A DNA stretch of 38,710 bases from an uncultured Muribaculaceae bacterium (GCA_934661195.1 CAKUJD010000014.1:1-38710); one strand, 5' to 3'; positions 9,297-18,752 are shown, numbered from the stretch's first letter. The notes: generated by a model not told the origin, from the sequence alone. Numbers and translations are program-made.

Positions 9297-9412
9297 CAGC
9301 CTAATGCTATTGGCTTGCGATAGAGCTATCATTAAAATTGGTTCCAAACACGCTTAGCATGGCTGTGCTAAACGTGTTGAAACCAATCAAATACTTAGAG
9401 CAGCCTAATGCT
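9297..9412. repeat. 12-base direct repeat flanking the LRR operon terminator
   Basis: CAGCCTAATGCT occurs at 9297-9308 and again at 9401-9412, directly before the LRR stop codon, bracketing the hairpin at 9337-9387. It may be a duplication footprint or chance. Confidence 0.4.
9337..9387 (-). terminator. Terminator hairpin of the LRR operon
   Basis: ATTGGTT...AACACG.TTAGCA pairs with TGCTAA.CGTGTT...AACCAAT across two small internal mismatches. Read on the minus strand the hairpin is followed by TTTTAAT, about 25 bases past the LRR gene stop. Confidence 0.65.
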
Positions 9413-10906
9413 TTACTTAATCAGCACCTTAGTTGATCGGGCAGAGCCATCAGCATATCTGCATACCTGCACATATACGCCACTAGACGTTGGCCGCACA
9501 TAACCGGCAAAAGTGCCACCAATGCTGTAGTAAGCCAACGACAGCAATTGCTTTCCGGCATCGGCCACCTCATCAATTCCCGATGAAGGCGTTCCGCCAC
9601 CATCGGCACGCAATGTGAATGTAACCGTTGATGCGCCACTACTGCTTGTGCAGCCTGTGCTGTAATCATATTTCAGTTCTGAGCCGCTGAATGCCAAAAT
9701 TTTGCGGCCATCGGCATGAGTAGCTATATTTCCGCCCGTTATGCTTGTCTGATTAAGCTTTGCAAAGTCAAATCCACCGCCCAAAATGGCAGACAGGCTA
9801 TCAACAGGCACAAAGGCAATAGTGTCGCCTGGCGACTTAACCCAACGGCTCACCGGTATTGACCTTGCGTTTTCGCTGGCCGACAGCGTGGCAAGCTTCT
9901 TGTTATGGCTTAAGTCGAGTGACGCCAACTGGTTGCCATCGCACTTAAGCGTGCTCAAATAGTCGATGTTGTGGCTCACATCAAGCGAACGCAGCATATT
10001 GTATGAGCAGTTGATTGAAACCACATCCGCATTCTGGCTGACATCAAGGTCGGCTATGTCGTTGTGCGAGCAGTCGATAGCCGAGAGATACACACATCCC
10101 GACACATCAAGTTGAGTCAATTCATTGCTGGCGCACATCAGCAGTGAAAGCCGTCTGTTTTTAGACACATCTAGCTTGCGCAAGTTGTTCTCGGAGCAAT
10201 AGAGTGACGTGAGTCGCAAATTGTGGCTCACATCGAGCGAATCAAGCTTGTTGCCAGTGCAATTAAGCAACACAAGTTTTGCGTTTGAATCAATGCCGAG
10301 GGCGGTGAGCTTGTTGTCGAACACATAAAGTTCTCGGAGCTTGGCATTTTTGCTCACGTCGAGTGCTTTCAGCGAATTAGTTGCACAATTAAGCACCGAC
10401 AGTTCTGGACAATGACTTACGTCGAGCTTAGAAATCTTGTTTAGCTGACAATTGAGCTCAACCAAATTGACACATGCCGACACATCAAGCGAATCAAGAG
10501 CAGCATAACTGCACACAAGTTTTTCGAGCTTTGCATTGCCACTAAGGTTAAGCTTGCTGACATATGTTGAATACACGTTAAGATAGCGTAACTCAGCATT
10601 GTGGCTGACATCGACTTCGGTCAGGCCGTTCACACTGCAGTTCAGGTGCTTTAGCGCGGTAAGCCACTCAATTCCCTTCAGCGAAGAGCAGTGCGACTTA
10701 TACAGGTTGATGGAGTCGGCTACCGCTATTTCCGCATCGCTGAGTTCATTGTCGGCATTTGCATCAAAATGAGTGGAGACATAATTTCGCAGCACGGCAT
10801 CGGGAAAATTCACACTATTGATTGGCACGCTTGCCTCAGCATTGCCACCTATGCCCATTATGCACAGCGCAAGCAAAAGTGATGGAAATACGTTTAGCTT
10901 TGTCAT
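9413..10906 (-). CDS. Secreted leucine-rich-repeat protein with EF-hand loop and sorting-type C-terminus
   Basis: Predicted cell-surface or secreted protein, ligand unknown. The 497-residue product has a signal peptide ending near GGNAEA, a canonical EF-hand calcium loop DANADNELSDAE at about 48-59, then about 12 repeats of roughly 21 residues built on LxCxxNxLxxLDVSxN (about 75-345). A beta-rich segment follows, and the last 60 or so residues (YYSIGGTFAGYVRP...GVYVQV...STKVLIK) resemble a type IX secretion C-terminal domain. Most repeats keep a cysteine at the same position, forming a ladder on one face of the solenoid. It lies 21 bases after a longer paralogue in the same operon. The gene has no sign of damage. 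Confidence 0.82.
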   Translation of the reverse strand: MTKLNVFPSLLLALCIMGIGGNAEASVPINSVNFPDAVLRNYVSTHFDANADNELSDAEIAVADSINLYKSHCSSLKGIEWLTALKHLNCSVNGLTEVDVSHNAELRYLNVYSTYVSKLNLSGNAKLEKLVCSYAALDSLDVSACVNLVELNCQLNKISKLDVSHCPELSVLNCATNSLKALDVSKNAKLRELYVFDNKLTALGIDSNAKLVLLNCTGNKLDSLDVSHNLRLTSLYCSENNLRKLDVSKNRRLSLLMCASNELTQLDVSGCVYLSAIDCSHNDIADLDVSQNADVVSINCSYNMLRSLDVSHNIDYLSTLKCDGNQLASLDLSHNKKLATLSASENARSIPVSRWVKSPGDTIAFVPVDSLSAILGGGFDFAKLNQTSITGGNIATHADGRKILAFSGSELKYDYSTGCTSSSGASTVTFTLRADGGGTPSSGIDEVADAGKQLLSLAYYSIGGTFAGYVRPTSSGVYVQVCRYADGSARSTKVLIK

Positions 10907-10927
10907 ACGTCTGGCGACTTTTATCGA

Positions 10928-12826
10928 TTAATAAACCACAACCTTCGACACACAGTTGCCTGCCTTCACGATATAGGCCCCTGGCTGAACAGCAATCACA
11001 CCATCTGTGCCGCGATACACCTCATGCCCTGCAAAGTCGAGCACGCTTACGCTGGACGCTGACTCACAGTCCACATTGATGCAGCCATGTCCGGCATACA
11101 CCTTGGTTGTCTGGCCGCTAACAGCTTTGTCGATTCCCGACACAACTTTGCCATAGGTGAAATAGAACGTTGCGGTCTTCACAGCGTTGCGGGAACCAGT
11201 GTAGCCGGTTGAATACTGGTAGGTTGCGGTATCAGCCTCAAGCACCAGAGCTTCAGCGCCTCCTATAGAAGAAATCTTAGCCCCTGTCCAGCTGCCATCG
11301 ACCACATTGGCAATTTTAAAACCATCGGAAATGCGAGCTTCGATGTCGGCAGTAGGAATGTAATAGACCATATTGCCCGACTCATCAGTGATTTTGTCGA
11401 CAACCACAACGCGTCCGTTGCCACTCAAGTCAAGCGACGACACTCGCGTGTTTGGCGTGAGGTCGATAGAACTTAAATGGTTGTCATGCGCATTTATCGT
11501 GGTCAACTTAGTGTTTTTGCTCACATCAAGCGACTTAATTGCGTTGCTGTGGCACACAAGTGTGGTGAGAGCGGTGTTTTGGCTGATGTCAATCGACTCA
11601 AGCTGATTGCCGTTGCACCAGAAAGTGGTCATAGCCGTGAGCTTAGACACATCAACGCTGGCCAGCCTGTTGCCATCGACATAGAGCGAACGCATCTTGG
11701 TGAGCGGTGACAAGTCGATTGACGAAAGCTTGTTGTCACGAATATTAAGGAAGGAGAGAGCCGTGTTGTGACTCAAATCAATGCTGCTGATGTCAGAACC
11801 ACTGCAATTCAGGTTCGACAGACTTGTGCACTTCGACAGGTCGAGCGACGACAGGCTGGGATTATCGTAGCAGTATAACGACAGCAGGCTTGTGTTTCCG
11901 CTCAAATCAAGTGCCGACACTTTACTTTCATTGCAGTATAGGGTTGTCAGACTGGCCAGTGCCGACAAATCGATTGACGTGAACGGATTCTCCGACACGG
12001 TGAGGTTTTTCAGCAAAGTATTCTTGCTCAAATCAATGCTGCTCAAGTTGCACGAACCCACGTTGAGTGATGTCAGCGCCACGTTTTGGCTCAAATCAAG
12101 TTCATTCAGCAATGAGTCTTGATAGGCATAGAGATATGTGAGTTTCTTCAGTGCCGACACATCTATTTCCTTTAATCCGTTGTAGCCAATCGAGAGGCTT
12201 GTCAACTCGGCATTATGGCTTAAATCCACACTCGTGAGCGGATTGGTGTTTAGATTCAGAGTGGTTAACGCCTGATTATTGGTCAAGTCTATTGTGGAAA
12301 GCTGATTGCCGTTAACCGACAACGAGGTGAGATTGACATTTTTGGTCACATCAAGCTGGCTTAAAGAGTCGGTGGCAAGCGTTAGAGATGTGAGGGCCAC
12401 ATTATTGCTCACATCCACCGACTTCAGTGAGGGATTGCTGCGCAGGTCAAGCGTTTGCAGTTTTTTCAAACCACTCAAGTCAATACCTGTGAGCTTGTTG
12501 GTGCTCAAGTTCACAGTGGTCAATTCTGTGTTTTTGCTCAAGTCTACCGACTCTATGCGGTTGTTTGTTGCCGAAAGCGACGTCAGCGCTGTGAGGTATT
12601 CAATGCCTTTTAGCGATGCAATTTTCTTGCTGTTTGCTTTAATCGTTGTGGCCGCAGCTATCTCAGCGTCACTAAGGGTTTCATCCTTATCCTTGTCGAA
12701 GGTGCTCAGCACGTAACTTTGGAAGTAATAGTCGGGAAATGTCTCGTCGGTGATGTCTACGGAGGCATAACTCCGAGTGGGTAACAACGATGTTGCCAGT
12801 ACGGCCAATAGAGTAATTTTGTTCAT
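10928..12826 (-). CDS. Secreted leucine-rich-repeat protein, longer paralogue
   Basis: Same architecture as its downstream neighbour but longer (632 residues): signal peptide to about residue 22, EF-hand loop DKDKDETLSDAE, about 19 repeats of roughly 21 residues on the pattern L..LD(L/V)S.N..L (about 75-480), a beta-rich segment, and a tail with FAGHEVYRG and PGAYIVKAGN...SKVVVY that fits a type IX C-terminal sorting domain. Cysteines sit at the ladder position in only some repeats. The start is ATG 12826 (MNKITLLAVLA); an in-frame TTG six bases earlier is less likely. The two LRR genes probably arose by tandem duplication with later change in repeat number. Function unknown; binding to host or dietary surfaces is only a guess. 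Confidence 0.82.
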   Translation of the reverse strand: MNKITLLAVLATSLLPTRSYASVDITDETFPDYYFQSYVLSTFDKDKDETLSDAEIAAATTIKANSKKIASLKGIEYLTALTSLSATNNRIESVDLSKNTELTTVNLSTNKLTGIDLSGLKKLQTLDLRSNPSLKSVDVSNNVALTSLTLATDSLSQLDVTKNVNLTSLSVNGNQLSTIDLTNNQALTTLNLNTNPLTSVDLSHNAELTSLSIGYNGLKEIDVSALKKLTYLYAYQDSLLNELDLSQNVALTSLNVGSCNLSSIDLSKNTLLKNLTVSENPFTSIDLSALASLTTLYCNESKVSALDLSGNTSLLSLYCYDNPSLSSLDLSKCTSLSNLNCSGSDISSIDLSHNTALSFLNIRDNKLSSIDLSPLTKMRSLYVDGNRLASVDVSKLTAMTTFWCNGNQLESIDISQNTALTTLVCHSNAIKSLDVSKNTKLTTINAHDNHLSSIDLTPNTRVSSLDLSGNGRVVVVDKITDESGNMVYYIPTADIEARISDGFKIANVVDGSWTGAKISSIGGAEALVLEADTATYQYSTGYTGSRNAVKTATFYFTYGKVVSGIDKAVSGQTTKVYAGHGCINVDCESASSVSVLDFAGHEVYRGTDGVIAVQPGAYIVKAGNCVSKVVVY

Positions 12827-12852
12827 AAGCAATCTTTAATTTAAAATTTAAA

Positions 12853-12866
12853 AATGGAATTCCATT
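12853..12866. promoter_or_regulatory. Perfect 14-base palindrome at the LRR operon start region
   Basis: AATGGAATTCCATT is fully self-complementary and lies just downstream of the minus-strand -7 box at 12875-12868, where transcription would begin. An operator is possible but no regulator is identified. Confidence 0.35.
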
Positions 12867-12867
12867 A

Positions 12868-12875
12868 CAAAATTA
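12868..12875 (-). promoter_or_regulatory. -7 element of the LRR operon
   Basis: TAATTTTG on the minus strand, 42 bases before the ATG, in an AT-rich gap. No convincing TTTG box at the normal spacing was seen. Confidence 0.45.
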
Positions 12876-13024
12876 AATCATTTTATTGTCATTATATTGC
12901 AATCTATAATTTTTCGGCAGCTATAATAGACAAATCATAATATTTTATCTACAAACCAGCACAGCCGTGCAGGTGAAGCAGGAAAATCCTATCACCTTTT
13001 AGGCCTTATGCGGATAAAAATGCC

Positions 13025-13032
13025 TATCTTTG
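13025..13032 (+). promoter_or_regulatory. -7 element of the surface-sugar operon
   Basis: TATCTTTG fits TAnnTTTG; the -33 region is only T-rich. It leaves a leader of about 115 bases before rfbB, in which GCGCC (13121-13125) and GGCGC (13130-13134) form a small perfect hairpin. Confidence 0.5.
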
Positions 13033-13153
13033 CAAAGGGCTGCATCCCGGCAGTGCGTTCGGTTTGCGCTGTATTGGCAATAATATGGCTTCGCCCCGTG
13101 GGTTTAACAACGTTTTTTGTGCGCCATGCGGCGCTTTGAACAATGAATTTAGT

Positions 13154-14353
13154 ATGAAAACATATCTTGTTACAGGTGCTGCAGGTTTCATCGGCTCCAA
13201 CTTTGTAAAGCATATTCTGAAAAAGTATGGCTGCGACATCAGGATAATAATTCTTGACGCGCTGACCTATGCGGGCAACCTCATTTCAATAAAGGATGAA
13301 ATTGAGCTGCCTAATGTGGAATTTATAAAAGGTGACATAGGCGACCAAAAGCTGGTGTCTAAAATATTTGCCGACAATGACGTGGACTACGTGGTGAACT
13401 TCGCCGCCGAAAGCCACGTGGACCGCAGCATCACCAACCCTCGGCTGTTTCTTGAGACCAACATTCTCGGCACCCAAAACATGCTTGACTGCGCACGCAA
13501 GGCGTGGCTGCTGGGCAAGGATGCCAACGGAAAATGCCTGTATAAGGATGGTAAGAAGTATCTGCAAATATCCACCGACGAGGTGTATGGCTCGCTGAAA
13601 AAGGACTTTGACGAAGCCCACGAGCTTAATGTGGACGCCGAACTGAAAGCAGTGATTGGCAACCGCCACGACCTGAAGACATACGGCAAGCGCTTCTTCA
13701 CCGAAAGCTGCCCCGTGGAGCCGCGCTCGCCCTACTCGGCCTCGAAAACAAGTGCCGACTTGCTGACGCTGGCCTATCACAGCACCTATGGTCTTCCCGT
13801 GAACATCACGCGGTGCAGCAACAACTACGGGCCATACCACTTTCCAGAGAAGCTGATTCCACTGGTGATTAAAAACATTCTTGCAGGGCAAAAGCTGCCC
13901 GTGTATGGCAAGGGACTTAATGTGCGCGACTGGCTTTATGTGGACGACCACTGCAAGGCCATCGACATGGTGCTGCGAGGCGGACGCATTGGCGAGGTAT
14001 ATAACATAGGCGGTTTCAACGAGGAGAGCAACATCAACATTGTGAAGCAGATAATAGCAATCATTGCACGCATCATGCACAGCGAGCCCGAGTACCAGAG
14101 TCTGCTCAAATGTCCGCTCGAAAAGGTGAGCGACGACCTGATTGAATATGTCACCGACCGTCCGGGCCACGATATGCGTTATGCAATCGACCCCACAAAA
14201 ATAGCCACCGAGCTTGGCTGGTATCCCGAAACTCCATTCAGCGTGGGCATCGAAAAAACCGTGAGGTGGAACCTTGACAACCAAGACTGGGTGAACAGTG
14301 TGACATCGGGCGACTACCAAAAGTATTATGAGCAGATGTATGGCAACCGCTGA
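13154..14353 (+). CDS. rfbB: dTDP-glucose 4,6-dehydratase
   Basis: Converts dTDP-D-glucose to dTDP-4-keto-6-deoxy-D-glucose, the branch point for dTDP-deoxysugars. The 399-residue product is an extended SDR with NAD-binding [11 protein letters not shown] at the N-terminus, [20 protein letters not shown], the catalytic Tyr-Lys in YSASK, and RCSNNYGP...EKLIP. The region between about 125 and 200 is longer than in the roughly 355-residue enteric enzyme. ATG 13154 is chosen because it places the Rossmann motif directly at the N-terminus; the upstream in-frame extension overlaps the predicted leader. It is first in an operon and is followed by rfbA after 53 bases. Confidence 0.95.
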   Translation: MKTYLVTGAAGFIGSNFVKHILKKYGCDIRIIILDALTYAGNLISIKDEIELPNVEFIKGDIGDQKLVSKIFADNDVDYVVNFAAESHVDRSITNPRLFLETNILGTQNMLDCARKAWLLGKDANGKCLYKDGKKYLQISTDEVYGSLKKDFDEAHELNVDAELKAVIGNRHDLKTYGKRFFTESCPVEPRSPYSASKTSADLLTLAYHSTYGLPVNITRCSNNYGPYHFPEKLIPLVIKNILAGQKLPVYGKGLNVRDWLYVDDHCKAIDMVLRGGRIGEVYNIGGFNEESNINIVKQIIAIIARIMHSEPEYQSLLKCPLEKVSDDLIEYVTDRPGHDMRYAIDPTKIATELGWYPETPFSVGIEKTVRWNLDNQDWVNSVTSGDYQKYYEQMYGNR

Positions 14354-14406
14354 CGCCCGTGCGTGCCCCGCTTACAATAAAAAAACAATTATATAACGAG
14401 ATAGCG

Positions 14407-15291
14407 ATGAAAGGTATAGTTTTAGCAGGAGGCTCGGGCACGAGGCTCTACCCCATCACCAAGGGGGTGTCGAAGCAGCTAGTGCCCATCTACGACAAGC
14501 CCATGGTGTATTACCCCATATCGGTGCTGATGCTGGCAGGCATCAGAGACATTCTGGTGATCTCCACCCCCACCGACCTGCCGGCATTCAAGCGGCTGCT
14601 GGGCAGCGGCAAGGAGATAGGCGTGAACTTCAGCTATGCCGAGCAGCCGCGCCCCGAAGGGCTGGCCCAGGCGTTCATAATTGGAGAAGACTTTGTGGGC
14701 AACGATGACGTGTGCCTCGTGCTTGGCGACAACATATTTTATGGACAAAGTTTCACGCGCATGCTCACCGATGCCGTGGAGCGCACAGTGCAGAGCGGCA
14801 ACGCCACCCTGTTTGCCTACGCAGTGAAAGATCCCAACCGCTATGGAGTGGTGTCGTTCGATGCCAATGGCCAGGCCACAAAAATTGTGGAGAAGCCCGA
14901 ACGGCCAGAGTCGAACTACGCTGTGACTGGGCTATACTTCTACCCCAACGATGTGGTGAAAGTGGCCAAGGGCATAAAGCCATCGGCACGCGGCGAGCTG
15001 GAAATCACATCGGTCAACCAGCACTATCTGGAGCAGAGACGGGTGCATGTGCAGACTCTGGGACGCGGATTTGCATGGCTCGACACCGGCACGGCCGAGT
15101 CGATGCTCGACGCGGCCAACTTCATCCAGACCATCGAAAACCGCCAAGGCGTGCAGGTGGCCTCGCTTGAAGAGATTGCCTTTAGAAAGGGTTGGATCAC
15201 GGCCGATGAACTGCTGGCCCTGGCCGAGCCTATGCGCAAAAACCACTATGGCAAATACTTGATTTCACTGGCCAACGGAAATGAACAGTAA
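14407..15291 (+). CDS. rfbA: Glucose-1-phosphate thymidylyltransferase
   Basis: Joins dTTP and glucose 1-phosphate to give dTDP-glucose, the substrate of RfbB next to it. The 294-residue length is standard. It shows the nucleotidyltransferase signature [28 protein letters not shown] at the N-terminus (in two parts: GGSGTRL and the KQL/DKPM region), [18 protein letters not shown], and [21 protein letters not shown] 14407 starts directly at MKGIVLAGG; an in-frame upstream start would add an unrelated 16 residues. Its 3' end overlaps the next gene by 11 bases, so translation is probably coupled. rfbC and rfbD, needed for rhamnose, are absent here. Confidence 0.96.
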   Translation: MKGIVLAGGSGTRLYPITKGVSKQLVPIYDKPMVYYPISVLMLAGIRDILVISTPTDLPAFKRLLGSGKEIGVNFSYAEQPRPEGLAQAFIIGEDFVGNDDVCLVLGDNIFYGQSFTRMLTDAVERTVQSGNATLFAYAVKDPNRYGVVSFDANGQATKIVEKPERPESNYAVTGLYFYPNDVVKVAKGIKPSARGELEITSVNQHYLEQRRVHVQTLGRGFAWLDTGTAESMLDAANFIQTIENRQGVQVASLEEIAFRKGWITADELLALAEPMRKNHYGKYLISLANGNEQ

Positions 15292-15694
15292 GAAACCAGA
15301 GCTGATTAGCCTGCCAAAGATTTGCGACCCGCGCGGCAACCTGTCGGTAATCGAAAGCATTGACAACGTGCCATTTGACATCGCGCGCACCTATTGGATC
15401 TACGACGTGCCTGGCGGCAAGCACCGCGACGGCCACGCTTTCCGCTCGCAGCAAGAGTTTATCGTGGCCTTGTCGGGCAGTTTCGATGTGGTGCTCGACA
15501 ACGGTGCCGACGAGACGCGCTATCACATGGCCCGCTCCTACTATGGGCTGTATGTGCCGCCCATGACGTGGCGCAAAATCGACAATTTCTCGACCAACTC
15601 AGTGGTGCTCGTGATATCGGACCAAAAATACAACCCCTGCGACTATATTGAAGACTACGCTGAATATAAACGGCTGAAACAGAATGATGACTAA
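15281..15694 (+). CDS. FdtA/WxcM-like cupin, one catalytic histidine replaced
   Basis: A 137-residue single-domain cupin of the FdtA/QdtA family, which isomerise dTDP-4-keto-6-deoxyglucose to the 3-keto sugar. Signatures are [39 protein letters not shown] and DYIEDYAEY. Family enzymes use two close histidines (HxH); here the site reads GHAF, keeping H52 but with Phe at 54. The next gene is a paralogue with both histidines. This copy may therefore be a structural partner, act on another substrate, or be less active. Both ends overlap neighbours by 11 bases, indicating a tightly coupled operon. Confidence 0.8.
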   Translation: MNSKKPELISLPKICDPRGNLSVIESIDNVPFDIARTYWIYDVPGGKHRDGHAFRSQQEFIVALSGSFDVVLDNGADETRYHMARSYYGLYVPPMTWRKIDNFSTNSVVLVISDQKYNPCDYIEDYAEYKRLKQNDD

Positions 15695-16157
15695 GCAAAC
15701 CGACCCACACTGCACATCGGCGGTGGACAGCTGCAAGCTGATAGAGCTTGACAAAAACCACCACAGCAACGGCAACCTCACCGTGGTGGAAAACGGCGTG
15801 CAAGTGCCTTTCGACGTTAAGCGCTGCTACTACCTGTATGACGTGCCGGGCGGAGCCGAACGCGGAGGCCACTCGCACAAGCAGTTGAGGCAGCTGATTG
15901 TGGCCATAAGCGGAAGCTTCGACGTGGTGGTCGACGACGGAACAGAAAAGCGCCGGTTTTGCCTCAACAGGCCATACCAAGGGCTGCTGATAGTGCCCGG
16001 CATTTGGCGAACGCTCGAAAACTTCTCGTCGGGTTCGGTGTGCCTGGTGCTCGCCTCTGAGCACTACGACGAAGGCGACTACGTGCGCGATTACAGTGAT
16101 TTCATGCGGCGCACGTCATGCAAGCGCCACAAGGCGCAAAAAAGCAAAAACGAATAA
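15684..16157 (+). CDS. FdtA-like dTDP-4-keto-6-deoxyglucose 3,4-ketoisomerase
   Basis: Predicted to move the keto group of dTDP-4-keto-6-deoxyglucose from C4 to C3, giving the substrate for the aminotransferase that follows. The 157-residue cupin has NGNLTVVENG, YDVPGG, GGHSHK with both catalytic-type histidines (H63 and H65), ISGSFDVVVDDG, VPGIWRTLENFS and the C-terminal DYVRDYSDF. FdtA (galacto product) and QdtA (gluco product) differ subtly and I cannot tell which this is. A basic tail (about 140-157) is extra. It overlaps the preceding paralogue by 11 bases, and the aminotransferase starts 13 bases downstream. Confidence 0.85.
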   Translation: MMTKQTDPHCTSAVDSCKLIELDKNHHSNGNLTVVENGVQVPFDVKRCYYLYDVPGGAERGGHSHKQLRQLIVAISGSFDVVVDDGTEKRRFCLNRPYQGLLIVPGIWRTLENFSSGSVCLVLASEHYDEGDYVRDYSDFMRRTSCKRHKAQKSKNE

Positions 16158-16170
16158 CAAGACGCATACT

Positions 16171-17298
16171 ATGAAACAATATCCTTTTCTTGATTTGGCC
16201 CTGGCCAATGCCCCCTACATGGACGAGCTGAAACAAGCCGCCTGCCAGGTGGTGGAATCTGGACGGTATCTGCATGGCGAGCTCACATCAGCACTTGAGA
16301 GCAAAATAGCCGAAGTGTGCCACACAAAGCACTGCGTGGCCGTGAGCAACGGCCTCGACGCACTGCGGCTCACTCTGCGGGCTTATAAGGAACTGGGCGC
16401 GCTGGGCGACGGCGACGCAGTGATTGTGCCGGCCAACACCTATGTGGCCACAGTGCTGGCTGTGTCGGACAACGGGCTGCAGCCACTGCTGTGCGACGTG
16501 TGCCCCGACACTATGAACCTCGACACGCAGCAGCTGCAGCGGCTCATGTCGCCAAGGGTGAAGGCGGTGATGCCCGTGCACCTGTATGGCACCCCGTGCT
16601 GCGATGCCACACTGGTTGATGCAGCCAGGCAATATGGGCTGAAAGTGATTGAAGACAACGCGCAAGCAATTGGAGCGCAGGCCGACTGTGCCGGACTCAA
16701 CGGCACAACCGCAACTGGCGGGCTTGGCAACGCAGGAGCCTTGAGCTTCTACCCAACCAAAAACCTTGGTGCGCTTGGCGACGGCGGAGCCGTAACCACC
16801 AACGACGAGCAACTGGCAGCCACAGTGCGCGCCCTTGCCAACTATGGGGCCGACCACCGCTATCACAACATATACAAGGGCCTTAACTGCCGCATCGATG
16901 AAATTCAGGCCGCATTCTTGTTGGTGAAGCTCAAGCATCTGCAAGCCGAAAACGACCGGCGCAATGCAGTGGCACACACCTACAGCGAGAGCATCAGCAA
17001 TCCGCTCGTCACCACCCCAACCATATTCACAGGCATGAGACAAGTGTGGCACCAATACGTAGTGAGGGTCGAAAGCCGCGACAAGTTCAGGGAATATCTT
17101 AAAGAGCATGGCGTGGGCACCGACATCCACTACGCCACCCCACCTCACAAGCAGCCTTGCTACAATGAGCTAAGCGGCATGCACCTGCCCGTGGCCAGCA
17201 TGCTTGCCGACGAGGTGGTGAGCCTGCCCATTGCCTTCCCAATCACGCCACAGTCGGCCCGCGAAATAGCCGAAATCATCAACGCATACCAAGGCTGA
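16171..17298 (+). CDS. DegT/DnrJ/EryC1-family sugar aminotransferase, FdtB-like
   Basis: PLP enzyme predicted to aminate the 3-keto-6-deoxyhexose made by the FdtA-like step, giving dTDP-3-amino-3,6-dideoxyhexose (Fuc3N or Qui3N type). The 375-residue product has the fold's signatures: SNGLDALRLTL (phosphate site), PANTYVAT, VHLYG, the PLP Asp in EDNAQAIGA, and the Schiff-base lysine K197 in SFYPTKNLGALGDGG. The C-terminal part has HQYVVR...GTDIHYATPPHKQP. Start ATG 16171 gives MKQYPFLDL; a longer in-frame reading overlaps the previous gene. No FdtC-type N-acetyltransferase lies in the operon; an MBOAT gene follows instead. Confidence 0.9.
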   Translation: MKQYPFLDLALANAPYMDELKQAACQVVESGRYLHGELTSALESKIAEVCHTKHCVAVSNGLDALRLTLRAYKELGALGDGDAVIVPANTYVATVLAVSDNGLQPLLCDVCPDTMNLDTQQLQRLMSPRVKAVMPVHLYGTPCCDATLVDAARQYGLKVIEDNAQAIGAQADCAGLNGTTATGGLGNAGALSFYPTKNLGALGDGGAVTTNDEQLAATVRALANYGADHRYHNIYKGLNCRIDEIQAAFLLVKLKHLQAENDRRNAVAHTYSESISNPLVTTPTIFTGMRQVWHQYVVRVESRDKFREYLKEHGVGTDIHYATPPHKQPCYNELSGMHLPVASMLADEVVSLPIAFPITPQSAREIAEIINAYQG

Positions 17299-17330
17299 CA
17301 AACCGCCATTATTCTCTAAGGTAGACGCCA

Positions 17331-18743
17331 TTGCAATTCGATTCCTACACCTACGCGCTGTTTCTGCCCATTGTGTTCTTTGCCTACTGGGCGGCAAGAA
17401 AGCGGCTAAATGCGCAAAACGCTGTGCTGCTTGTGGCCAGCTATGTGTTCTATGGCTGGTGGGACTGGCGCATGCTGGGACTGGTGCTGCTCACTTCAGT
17501 CAGCTCATTTGCCTCAGGGCTTATGATAAAGCCCGGAGCAAAAGACAAGCAGAGCAAAGCCGCTGCGTGGGCCAACATCGCGCTCAACCTGGGCATTCTG
17601 GCCGCATTCAAATACTTCAACTTTTTCAAAGACACGTTTGTACATCTGCTGCAATGCTTCGGCATAACTCCCGACTGGCCCACGGCCAACATTATTCTGC
17701 CAGTGGGCATATCATTCTACACCTTCCAGGCCATAAGCTATACCATCGATGTGTATCGTGGCGATGTGAAGCCCACACGCAACATGGTGGCTTTTTTGGT
17801 GTTCATCAGTTTCTTTCCACAACTGGTGGCCGGCCCCATTGAACGCGCTAAGCATTTGCTGCCGCAATTCATGCGCAAAAAGGAGTTTAACTACGCCACA
17901 GCAGTGACTGGCATGAGACAGATTCTGTGGGGACTTGCAAAAAAGGTAGTGATAGCCAACGTATTGGCCAGATATGTAGACTATGTGTTCTACCATCCGG
18001 CCGTGATGAGCGCACCATCGCTGCTGCTGGGCATTGCACTCTTCACAGTGCAAATCTATGCCGACTTTTCGGGCTACAGCGATATTGCCATCGGGTCGGC
18101 ACGGCTGCTCAACATCAGGCTGAGCGTCAACTTCAGCTATCCGCTGTTTTCCCGCTCAATGCGCGAACTGTGGCGCAGGTGGCACATCACACTTATGCGG
18201 TGGTTCACCGACTATGTTTACATTCCACTCGGCGGATCGCGCCGCGGGCGCCTGCGCACCGTGGCCAACCTGATGGCAGTGTTCACCCTGTCGGGACTGT
18301 GGCACGGGGCCGACTGGACATTCATCATTTGGGGTATGGCCAACGGCGCACTTGTGGTGCTTTGCCGCCTGTGGCCATGTGGCAAAGGCTGCGACTACAG
18401 CCGCCCACCACAGATGCGCGACATGCCGCGCATAGCGTTCACCTTCACGCTGTTCGCACTCACATTTTTTCTATTCCGCGCCACAGGCATGGCCCATCTT
18501 GGCGAAATAGCTGGCACACTTGTCCACGGCCCGTGGGCTGCAATGCCAATGGGAGTGTCGGCGCTGTGCTATGTGGCGCCATTCGTTGCCATTGAGTGGA
18601 TAGGGCGCAAAAGCGAGTTTCCGCTAATGCGCCTCGACGGGCTTCCTATGGCCGTGCGATGGGCCGCATATTGGAGTCTGCTTGCCCTGATAGCATGGAA
18701 AAGCATCGGACAGAACACACAATTCATCTACTTTCAATTCTAA
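17331..18743 (+). CDS. MBOAT-family membrane O-acyltransferase (AlgI/DltB-like)
   Basis: Multi-spanning membrane enzyme expected to pass an acyl group, commonly acetyl, across or onto an envelope glycan. The 470 residues contain about ten hydrophobic segments and the MBOAT landmarks: ILPVGISFYTFQAISYTIDVYRG, FFPQLVAGPIERA, YADFSGYSDIAIG, LWRRWHITL, YIPLGGSRRG and the invariant histidine H325 in SGLWHGADWTF. The start is TTG at 17331, giving MQFDSYTYALFLPIVF, the usual N-terminus of the family; no ATG fits. It lies 32 bases after the aminotransferase and 9 bases before an SGNH-like gene, the common MBOAT-plus-partner pairing seen for alginate and teichoic acid modification. Confidence 0.9.
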   Translation: MQFDSYTYALFLPIVFFAYWAARKRLNAQNAVLLVASYVFYGWWDWRMLGLVLLTSVSSFASGLMIKPGAKDKQSKAAAWANIALNLGILAAFKYFNFFKDTFVHLLQCFGITPDWPTANIILPVGISFYTFQAISYTIDVYRGDVKPTRNMVAFLVFISFFPQLVAGPIERAKHLLPQFMRKKEFNYATAVTGMRQILWGLAKKVVIANVLARYVDYVFYHPAVMSAPSLLLGIALFTVQIYADFSGYSDIAIGSARLLNIRLSVNFSYPLFSRSMRELWRRWHITLMRWFTDYVYIPLGGSRRGRLRTVANLMAVFTLSGLWHGADWTFIIWGMANGALVVLCRLWPCGKGCDYSRPPQMRDMPRIAFTFTLFALTFFLFRATGMAHLGEIAGTLVHGPWAAMPMGVSALCYVAPFVAIEWIGRKSEFPLMRLDGLPMAVRWAAYWSLLALIAWKSIGQNTQFIYFQF

Positions 18744-18752
18744 ACCACAGGT

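Noticed and set aside
9880..12600. Regular short DNA repeats suggestive of a CRISPR array or tandem repeat
   Set aside because: The period is about 63 bases and stays in frame with 21-residue LRR units; repeats are degenerate at DNA level and fully coding.
13064..13153. N-terminal extension of rfbB from an upstream start
   Set aside because: It would put about 30 unrelated residues before the Rossmann motif; ATG 13154 gives the family-typical N-terminus.
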